Positions 7,359 through 12,466 of a DNA stretch of 12,466 nt are shown here, piece after piece. Both the position numbers and the translations under genes were made by a program. The notes below the pieces were generated by a model that saw only the letters and a program-made list of their open reading frames with translations, was not told where the DNA came from and did no database searches. This DNA is from Deltaproteobacteria bacterium (GTDB taxonomy: Bacteria; Desulfobacterota; Desulfarculia; Adiutricales; Adiutricaceae). Within the stretch, counting starts at the first letter, position 1. The number at the start of each line of letters is the position of its first letter. The stretch lies in the NCBI GenBank assembly GCA_031269135.1, contig JAISZP010000141.1:1-12466 (forward strand). The letters run 5' to 3'.

Positions 7359-9002
7359 TTACTTGCAGAGCTGCTCCGCGTTTTTTTCAGGCCAGGTAAT
7401 CCGGTCGCCTGCGTCTTTGACGACCTCGGCGCCGCAAATCACTTCTATGGAAAGGATAGGCTTTCCTTGGGGACCAATCAGCTGACGGACTTCTCCGGTC
7501 GACTTCCACTGAACCGAAGGCGGGAATCGTTCTTCTTGATAGTTATGCCTGACGCTAGAATACCCGTTGATATCCATATAAAAACTTTGGCCTTGATCAT
7601 CTTCCACAAGAGCGAAACCTCCATCAAAATCGTAAGCGGCGCCATATTTAGGTTCAACGATCCACTCGCCGGCGGCGTTTATGAAACCCAATTCATCATC
7701 TGCAATTTCAACTCGAGCCAAACCATCGTCGGTAAAATCCCCGATAAAACTAAACTCAGGTTGAACGACCCATTCACCAGCGGCATTGATAACCCCCCAT
7801 TTGCCATCTTCATTTTTAGCTCGAGTTGAACCATTGTCGGTAAAGTCGTAGGCAGCAATAAATTTAGGTTGAATGACCCATTCGCCTGCGGCGTCGATAA
7901 AACCCCATTCACCGTCTTCATTTTCAGCTCGAGCCAAACCATTGTCTGCAAAGTCGCATGCTTCAATAAATATAGGTTCAATGACCCATTGACCGGCGGT
8001 ATTTATATACCCCCATTTATCATCCTCATTCCAAGCCGCAGCCAAACCATTGGCGGCAAAATAGTTTACATAATAAAATTTAGGTTGAATGACCCATTCG
8101 CCGGCGGTATTTATAACCCCCCATTTAGAGTCTTCATTTTCAGCTCCAGCTAAACCATTATCGTCAAACTCCAATATATTCGAAAATTTAGGTTCAATAG
8201 CCCATTCGCCGGCGGCATTTATATATCCATATATATAATCCGCATTTGCCGCCAGAGCGAGGCCATCATCGGCAAAATCATGCAGATCGCCAAATTCAGG
8301 TTGAATGACCCATTGGCCGGCGGCATTTATGTACCCATATTTATCATCTTCATTTTTGGCTCGAGCCAACCCATCATCGGTAAAATCATATAGTTCTCCG
8401 AATTTAGGTTGAATGACCCATTCCCCGGCTCTATTTATGAACCCATAGTTGAAATCTTCATTTCGAGCTCGAGCTAAACCATTATCGGTAAAATCATATA
8501 GTTCTGCGAATTTAGGTTGAATGACCCATTCCCCGGCTCTATCTATGAACCCATAGTTGAAATCTTCAGTTTGAGCTCGAGCCAAACCATCTGCGGTAAA
8601 ATTTTCTAGATAGTAAAATTTAGGTTTAATCACCCATTTGCCGGCGGCGTTTATGAACCCATAGTCGTAATTTTCGTTTTGAGCTCGAACTAAACCTTCA
8701 TTCGCCGCACTTTCGTCATAAAATACATCTTTAAATTTTGGAATGACCAACCATCGGCCTGTCTTGTCGATGCGGCCCAATAGCCCCCTATGCTTAACCC
8801 AAGTCACGCCGCTAGCCTCAAAGGGGTTAGCGGCTTCAAACTTGGGAGTGACGACCCACTCGCCTTTGATGTTCACGTATCCGTATAAATCGTTTACTCT
8901 GACTCTGAGCAATGATTCATCGTCGGACGCCTCAGTCGCATTTAGCGATGCCGAAGTCAAGACTAAAAAAAGTGAAAAAATCATCAAAAACGTTTTTTTC
9001 AT
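7359..9002 (-). CDS. Secreted WG-repeat (KWG) protein, paralogue A
   Basis: A 547-residue exported protein of unknown function. The ATG at 9002 has AAGGAAA upstream at a good distance; the frame is open further up, but that start has no such support. Residues 1-22 are a signal peptide (MKKT, hydrophobic core, SLNA|TEA). The rest is 12 WG repeats with a period of about 36 residues and consensus (K/E)(W/Y)GFINAAGEWVIQPKF, spaced by acidic linkers such as DFTDNGLARAxNED, plus a degenerate thirteenth unit ending in DINGYSS. A repeat-free tail of about 55 residues, with two cysteines, ends in EQLCK. WG repeats are thought to form beta-rich repeat structures, but no shared biochemical activity is known. 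The protein is very acidic and should be periplasmic or outside the cell. It is a tandem paralogue of the gene at 9152-10699, 149 bp downstream of it and probably co-transcribed. Confidence 0.88.
   Translation of the reverse strand: MKKTFLMIFSLFLVLTSASLNATEASDDESLLRVRVNDLYGYVNIKGEWVVTPKFEAANPFEASGVTWVKHRGLLGRIDKTGRWLVIPKFKDVFYDESAANEGLVRAQNENYDYGFINAAGKWVIKPKFYYLENFTADGLARAQTEDFNYGFIDRAGEWVIQPKFAELYDFTDNGLARARNEDFNYGFINRAGEWVIQPKFGELYDFTDDGLARAKNEDDKYGYINAAGQWVIQPEFGDLHDFADDGLALAANADYIYGYINAAGEWAIEPKFSNILEFDDNGLAGAENEDSKWGVINTAGEWVIQPKFYYVNYFAANGLAAAWNEDDKWGYINTAGQWVIEPIFIEACDFADNGLARAENEDGEWGFIDAAGEWVIQPKFIAAYDFTDNGSTRAKNEDGKWGVINAAGEWVVQPEFSFIGDFTDDGLARVEIADDELGFINAAGEWIVEPKYGAAYDFDGGFALVEDDQGQSFYMDINGYSSVRHNYQEERFPPSVQWKSTGEVRQLIGPQGKPILSIEVICGAEVVKDAGDRITWPEKNAEQLCK
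7637..8892. repeat. WG-repeat coding array of gene A (108-bp period)
   Basis: Twelve units of mostly 108 bp, each starting on the plus strand near AATTTAGGTTGAATGACCCA. The units beginning at 8401 and 8509 are nearly identical over a full period and share the rare 'NRAGEW/DRAGEW' and 'NYGFI' variants, pointing to a recent unit duplication. End positions are approximate. Confidence 0.8.
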
Positions 9003-9151
9003 AATTAATTTCCTTGTCGAAGATTTAGGACTTGGCGGCGGAGTCGAAAGCATCCTTTTGAATTGAAACGAAAGATGAGTCGGCGCAAATCTAGTGAGGA
9101 GCCGTCACGCAAAAGTCTTACGGAAAAATCGCGTCAATCTAACGTCAGGCC
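9003..9151. repeat. Inter-gene junction: WG-tail repeat copy 2 fused to the shared WG leader
   Basis: Bases 9003-9062 match the leader of gene B (10700-10759), including AATTAATTTCC, AAGATTTAGGACTTGGCGGCGGAGT and CATCCTTTTGA. From 9064 the sequence matches tail copies 1 and 3 (GAAACGAAAGATGAGTCGGC..., CAAAAGTCTTACGG). The abrupt join of tail to leader looks like the junction of a tandem duplication. I see no convincing promoter or terminator here. Confidence 0.75.
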
Positions 9152-10699
9152 TTACTGGCAGATCTGCTCCGCACTTTTTTCAGGCCAGGTAATCTTGCCG
9201 CCTCCGTCTTTGACGACCTCGACGCCGCAAATCACTTCTATGGAAAGAAGAGGCTTTCCTTGGGGACCAATCAGCGCGCGGACTTCTCCGGTCGACTTCC
9301 ACTGAACCGATGGCGGCAATTTTTCTTCTTGATGCTTTATAGGAACACTGGAATGCCCTTCGACATCAAGAAAAAATATGCCGTCTTTTTCATCTTCGGC
9401 GCGAGCAAAACCACTAGAAAAATCTTCAAGATAACTATATTTAGGCTCAATGACCCACTTGCCGTCGGCGTTTATAAAACCATATTCACCATCTTCATTT
9501 CGAGCTACAGCCAAACCATCGGCGGAAAAAGCATAAAGATTCTCAAATTTAGGTTGAATGACCCACTGACCGGCGGCGTTTATAAAACCGACTTTACCCT
9601 CATTATTTTTAGCCAGAGCTAAACCTTCGGCGGAAAAGACCCCTATGCCCTTAAATTTAGGTTGAATGACCCATTTGCCGGCGGCGTTTATAAAACCCCA
9701 TTGATCATCGCTAATTGCAACCGCAGCTAAACCATTGTCGGTAAAATCAGCTGCATACTTAAATTTAGGCTCGACAACCCATTGACCGGCAGAGTTTATG
9801 AAACCCCATTCACCATCGCTATTTTCGGCTGCAGCTAAACCATTGTCGGCAAAATTCAGCAGATGCTTAAATTTCGGCTCGACAACCCATCGACCGGTAG
9901 AGTTTATGAAACCCCATTCATCATCGCTATTTTCAGCTCGAGCCAAACCATCGGCCTCAAAAGAAAATACAGACGTAAATTGAGGTTCAATAACCCATCG
10001 ACCAGTAGAGTTTATGAAACCATATTTTTCATCTTCATTTTCAGCTTTAGCTAAACCATTGACGTCAAAATCCAATAGAAACTTAAATTTAGGTTCAATA
10101 ACCCATTTACCGGCAGCATCTATAAAACCATATTTAAGATCTTCTGTTGCAGCTCGAGCCAAACCATCGTCGGTAAAATTTTCTACATCGGCAAACTTAG
10201 GTTGAATAACCCATTCACCGGCGGCGTTTATAAAACCCCATTGACCATCGTCGCTTCTAGCCATAGCTAAACCATTTGCGGCAAAATCATATAGATCGTC
10301 AAATTTAGGTTCAACAACCCACTCTCCAGCGGCATTTATGAACCCAAATTGGCCGTAGCCGTCGTCTCCATAAATCAAAGCGCGGACTAAATCTTTATCT
10401 TCAGCGCCATCGTCATAATACAGCTCCGCAAATATCGGACCGACCAGCCACTGTCCCGTCTTATCGACGCGGCCATATAGCCCCTCATGCTGAACCCAGG
10501 CCCCGCCATCAGCCTCAAAGGGGTTAGCGGCTTGAAATCTGGGGGTGATGGCCCACTCGCCTTCGGCGTTCACGTAACCGTATAAATCGTTTACTACGAC
10601 TCTGATTAACGATTCATCGTCGGACGCCTCAGTCGCATTTAGCGATGCTGAAGTCAAGACTAAAAAAAATGAAAAAATCATCAAAAATGTTTTTTTCAA
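9152..10699 (-). CDS. Secreted WG-repeat (KWG) protein, paralogue B
   Basis: A 515-residue paralogue of gene A with the same layout: signal peptide (KKTFLMIFS..., SLNA|TEA), 11 WG repeats of about 36 residues (for example QWGFINAAGEWVIQPKF, EWGFINSTGRWVVEPKF), a degenerate unit ending DVEGHSS, and the same repeat-free tail with two cysteines, ending EQICQ. I place the start at TTG (10699-10697), which aligns exactly with the ATG of gene A: the preceding GGAAATTAATT is identical and only the first base of the start codon differs. The frame is open up to an ATG at 10828, but that would put 43 extra residues before the signal peptide. The function is unknown; the acidic repeats and signal peptide suggest a periplasmic or surface role. 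The repeats differ in number and order from those of A, while the ends are nearly the same. Confidence 0.86.
   Translation of the reverse strand: MKKTFLMIFSFFLVLTSASLNATEASDDESLIRVVVNDLYGYVNAEGEWAITPRFQAANPFEADGGAWVQHEGLYGRVDKTGQWLVGPIFAELYYDDGAEDKDLVRALIYGDDGYGQFGFINAAGEWVVEPKFDDLYDFAANGLAMARSDDGQWGFINAAGEWVIQPKFADVENFTDDGLARAATEDLKYGFIDAAGKWVIEPKFKFLLDFDVNGLAKAENEDEKYGFINSTGRWVIEPQFTSVFSFEADGLARAENSDDEWGFINSTGRWVVEPKFKHLLNFADNGLAAAENSDGEWGFINSAGQWVVEPKFKYAADFTDNGLAAVAISDDQWGFINAAGKWVIQPKFKGIGVFSAEGLALAKNNEGKVGFINAAGQWVIQPKFENLYAFSADGLAVARNEDGEYGFINADGKWVIEPKYSYLEDFSSGFARAEDEKDGIFFLDVEGHSSVPIKHQEEKLPPSVQWKSTGEVRALIGPQGKPLLSIEVICGVEVVKDGGGKITWPEKSAEQICQ
9425..10595. repeat. WG-repeat coding array of gene B (108-bp period)
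   Basis: Eleven units with a period of mostly 108 bp. The plus-strand motif TTTAGGTTGAATGACCCA and variants recur at each step. The units around repeats 6-8 share an NS(T/A)G(R/Q)W variant, which suggests local copying inside this gene. End positions are approximate. Confidence 0.78.
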
Positions 10700-10810
10700 A
10701 ATTAATTTCCATGTTGAAGATTTAGGACTTGGCGGCGGAGTAAAAGCATCCTTTTGACGGGGTCGGGAGAGCTGAGTTTTATGGTCATAATTCCCAATGA
10801 AATTTGGCGA

Positions 10811-10839
10811 ATTATAGTTAAAATGCATTTTTTAGATTG
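10811..10839 (-). promoter_or_regulatory. Possible sigma-70 promoter of the WG gene pair
   Basis: A perfect -10 TATAAT is read on the minus strand at 10816-10811. The hexamer 17 bp upstream (CAATCT) is a poor -35. The start would be near 10804, giving a leader of about 105 nt before the TTG of gene B. The surrounding DNA is AT-rich, so a chance match is possible. Confidence 0.35.
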
Positions 10840-10868
10840 CGGAGAGAGTAAGATTGGATCGCTATAGA

Positions 10869-10913
10869 AGATCTGAAAATCAAAGATTTGTAAATCAAAG
10901 ATCTGTAAATCAT
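10869..10913. repeat. 3 x 15-bp tandem repeat upstream of the WG genes
   Basis: The units are AGATCTGAAAATCAA, AGATTTGTAAATCAA and AGATCTGTAAATCAT, without gaps. The last unit runs into tail copy 3 (GTAAATCATGAAGC), so the array seems to have grown from the edge of that repeat. Confidence 0.85.
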
Positions 10914-11045
10914 GAAGCTTTTAATGTCGATAAGACCATAACCATAGTTAAAATTCGGCAAATCGCAAAATCATATCGAAACGAAAGATGAGTCGGCGCA
11001 AATCGTCAAGGAGCCATCCCTCAAAAGTCTTAACGGAAGAAACGT
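10905..11045. repeat. WG-tail repeat, copy 3, without an attached gene
   Basis: Matches copy 1 over its full outer part and copies 1 and 2 in its inner part (GAAACGAAAGATGAGTCGGCGCAAATC, here broken into GAAACGAAAGATGAG and TCGGCGCAAATC, then CAAGGAGCC and CAAAAGTCTTAACGG). In the other copies a WG stop codon follows within about 35 bp; here the likeness ends near 11045 and unrelated, more GC-rich DNA begins. Confidence 0.75.
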
Positions 11046-11458
11046 TTAGAGAGATGGCCGCGCGTTGCGCTGCGGCATGCTTGCTCATAACGGTCTGTTT
11101 GTAACTATTGATTATAACAGAATATGCGCCAAAGAAAAAAGACTAAGAACCCGCATCGGCGGAAGCGTTCTCTATGACCGGCATGCTGCGGACGACTTGC
11201 TGGCTTCGCTGGAAGAGATCTTATCGTTCATGTCACCGCCATCCGGCAATCGCTACGGGCGCGATCCTCGACGCCCGCCTCTTAATGCCGCCGTCTACAT
11301 ACCCAAAAGGAAAGGCGACTTTCCGCGCATCCTTTCCCTGGAGGCGGAACGGGCAAAGGACCGGCGCTTCATCCAGCAAGACGCGCAGCGACGAACCGAC
11401 CATGCCTTGGAGCATCCACCCGGATACAGTCCAGCTCGACAATATCGTTCTAAACGAC

Positions 11459-11483
11459 GGAAGGCTCCCGCAGGGAGCCTTCC
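11459..11483. terminator. Perfect 11-bp hairpin, possible terminator
   Basis: GGAAGGCTCCC and GGGAGCCTTCC are exact reverse complements around the 3-nt loop GCA, a very stable stem. Neither side has a real T-run (ATGCTATTTGTTCC on the plus side, GTCGTTTAGAAC on the minus side), so intrinsic termination is not assured. A short second stem (CGGA-TTT-TCCG, 11526-11536) with TTTTTTATTTT after it lies 43 bp on and could end transcription on the plus strand. Confidence 0.4.
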
Positions 11484-11486
11484 ATG

Positions 11487-11525
11487 CTATTTGTTCCGGC
11501 CATTTGCTCCGGCTATTTGCTCCGC
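11487..11525. repeat. 3 x 13-bp tandem repeat
   Basis: The units are CTATTTGTTCCGG, CCATTTGCTCCGG and CTATTTGCTCCGC, directly joined and 4 bp after the hairpin. The 13-bp period does not keep reading frame, which argues that this part is not coding. Confidence 0.85.
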
Positions 11526-11705
11526 CGGATTTTCCGACCTTTTTTATTTTATCCGATCGTCTCCTCGCCCTGAAGCTCAATACCGACGACGCCCTTGTCG
11601 AACATGCGTCGCAATGTCAAGCCGCATGCGCCGCGCATAAATCCCCAAAAGGCTAAAATGCAGAAAGAAAGCCGTAAAAAGTTTTGCTTCTTTGAGCAGA
11701 CGGGT

Positions 11706-12272
11706 TCACAACGCCGCTCCATACTCTTTGGCTTTTTCCAGCAATGCGGAATTATTGGCGGCTTCGCCCTCATCATTGGCGCAGCCGTACAAGGCTCCGG
11801 CGAAAGTCGCTCCCAGATAGGAACATATATCCTGTATGGATCGGATGGCGTTGATGCCTCCCGAGTCATATGGGTCATCGCCTTCATGAGCCAGCACCAG
11901 CCCGATCTTTTTATTGCCGAGACAATTCTTTCCGTCGGCGAGTTCTTTTCCGGCCAATGCGTAAAAGCGGTCGATGAACTGCTTGATCTGTCCGCAAAGG
12001 TTGAACCAGTAGACTGGCGAAACGAAGATCAACACGTCAGCTTCTTCCAGCATGGGGTAGAACTGGGTCATGTCATCCTTAAGAACACATCGGCCGTTTC
12101 GCGTTTTCCGACAGCCCATGCAAGCGCGGCACGGGCCGATGTTCAGCCTGGCGATGTCCGTCATCGTCACTTCATGCCCGTTTCCCCGAGCAGCTTCCGC
12201 CGCTCTCCCTGCAAGCCGGCTGGAGTTGCTGTTTTTCCGCCAACTGCTGGTTATGAACAGTACTTTAGCCAT
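11706..12272 (-). CDS. Flavodoxin-fold FMN oxidoreductase with a four-cysteine motif (iron-sulfur flavoprotein-like)
   Basis: A complete 188-residue cytoplasmic protein, normal length for the NADPH-dependent FMN reductase/iron-sulfur flavoprotein group. The ATG at 12272 has a strong GGGAGG about 6-7 nt upstream. The N-terminal strand VLFITSS is followed by a Ser/Asn-rich phosphate-binding loop (about residues 9-19). C48-x2-C51-x2-C54-x7-C62 then DDM fits the compact CX2CX2CX4-7C pattern that holds a 4Fe-4S cluster in archaeal-type iron-sulfur flavoproteins. SPVYW (85-89) matches the FMN ring-contact loop, and HEGDD (129-133) lies in the region after the fourth strand. The likely role is electron transfer or reduction of quinones, metals or oxygen species in an anaerobe; the substrate is not evident. 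No partner gene adjoins it. Plain NAD(P)H-dependent oxidoreductases without a cluster have similar cysteines, so the cluster is inferred. Confidence 0.87.
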   Translation of the reverse strand: MAKVLFITSSWRKNSNSSRLAGRAAEAARGNGHEVTMTDIARLNIGPCRACMGCRKTRNGRCVLKDDMTQFYPMLEEADVLIFVSPVYWFNLCGQIKQFIDRFYALAGKELADGKNCLGNKKIGLVLAHEGDDPYDSGGINAIRSIQDICSYLGATFAGALYGCANDEGEAANNSALLEKAKEYGAAL

Positions 12273-12290
12273 AAATCGCCTCCCTTTTAG

Positions 12291-12304
12291 CGATCTTACG
12301 ATCG
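12291..12304. promoter_or_regulatory. Small inverted repeat before the flavoprotein start
   Basis: CGATC-TTAC-GATCG ends 19 bp upstream of the ATG, close to the Shine-Dalgarno. It could be an operator or a short RNA stem, but 5-bp arms also occur by chance. Confidence 0.3.
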
Positions 12305-12405
12305 AGATTAACCTGCCGCGCCCACAAAGTCAAACGCGACCTCAGACAGTAAAAGAACTTGAAGGATGTCGCACGAGCATGCGCAGTCTTAACGTTTTTT
12401 GGGAA

Positions 12406-12425
12406 GTCAAAATATTTTATTTGAC
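12406..12425. promoter_or_regulatory. GTCAAA-N8-TTTGAC inverted repeat upstream of the flavoprotein gene
   Basis: Two 6-bp half-sites flank ATATTTTA, about 134-153 bp upstream of the ATG. The half-site equals the GTCAAA/TTTGAC core of the 38-bp palindrome at 6747-6784, but the spacing differs (8 against 16 bp). I find no good -35/-10 pair around it. Confidence 0.3.
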
Positions 12426-12466
12426 GTTCCTGCCTGGCGCATAAGCAAAAACGGCAAGGTATTTTG

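Larger units (their letters stand above)
11046..11705. other. Region without a recognised gene; one unassigned open frame
   Basis: These 660 bp are richer in G+C than the WG genes. A plus-strand frame (11065-11640, TTG or ATG start, 187-191 residues) has plausible codon use from about 11146 to 11400 (for example YDRHAADDLLASLEEIL) but turns Arg/Pro/Ser-rich later, runs through a perfect hairpin and lacks a Shine-Dalgarno. A 16-codon frame, MAARCAAACLLITVCL, at 11054-11104 has a weak AGAGAG before it. Overlapping frames on both strands are equally open, as expected in GC-rich DNA. I cannot tell a short real gene from a decayed one. The region also holds the hairpin and 13-bp repeats listed separately. 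Confidence 0.4.

Noticed and set aside
7467..10205. Series of plus-strand frames opposite the WG genes, including look-alike repeats such as FRLNDPLTGGVYKT
   Set aside because: These are antisense shadows caused by the 108-bp period of the real coding arrays; no ribosome sites support them.
7637..10595. Regularly spaced repeats that could suggest a CRISPR array
   Set aside because: The period is 108 bp, repeats diverge gradually, and the whole array translates into WG repeats in one frame.
11549..11887. 112-codon minus-strand frame ending ...MFDKGVVGIELQGEETIG
   Set aside because: Half of it overlaps the flavoprotein gene in another frame. The remaining part has an ATG without a Shine-Dalgarno and no family I recognise.

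Overview
The window looks like a chromosomal segment of a Gram-negative bacterium that makes type IVa pili. The pilus genes resemble the minor-pilin/PilY1 cassettes of Desulfobacterota (the former Deltaproteobacteria), but I cannot fix the taxon from sequence alone. All genes I am confident of lie on the minus strand, so the order of transcription runs from high to low coordinates. Several start codons are GTG or TTG.

Right part (11706-12466): a complete flavodoxin-fold oxidoreductase with a compact four-cysteine motif like that of iron-sulfur flavoproteins, preceded by a strong Shine-Dalgarno and two small inverted repeats. Between about 11046 and 11705 I see no gene that I recognise. That stretch holds a perfect 11-bp hairpin, a 3 x 13-bp tandem repeat and an open frame of unknown status.

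Middle (7071-11045): two tandem paralogues encode secreted, acidic WG-repeat (KWG) proteins with 12 and 11 repeats of about 36 residues. The two genes share leader, signal peptide and C-terminal tail. A related tail sequence occurs three times: after each gene, and once more upstream of the first gene with no coding body attached. The third copy suggests a lost third paralogue. The copy after the last gene is split by an element of about 124 bp with terminal inverted repeats, which looks like a MITE; the other two tail copies act as empty sites.

Left part (1-6784): a minor-pilin operon in the order pilW-like, fimT/gspH-like, pilV-like, pilX-like, then the first 998 codons of a pilY1-like gene that runs off the left edge. 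These proteins are expected to form the priming complex at the pilus tip, with PilY1 as tip adhesin or calcium-responsive factor. Upstream lie a good sigma-54 promoter candidate (6611-6627) and, about 165 bp before the predicted start of transcription, a near-perfect 38-bp palindrome that could bind an enhancer-binding protein.

A recurring oddity is in-phase short tandem repeats in and around these genes: 15-bp units in the pilX leader, at the pilW 3' end and upstream of the WG genes, and 24-bp units in the pilW leader. Two prepilins therefore carry very long, repeat-bearing leaders ahead of the prepilin-peptidase site.
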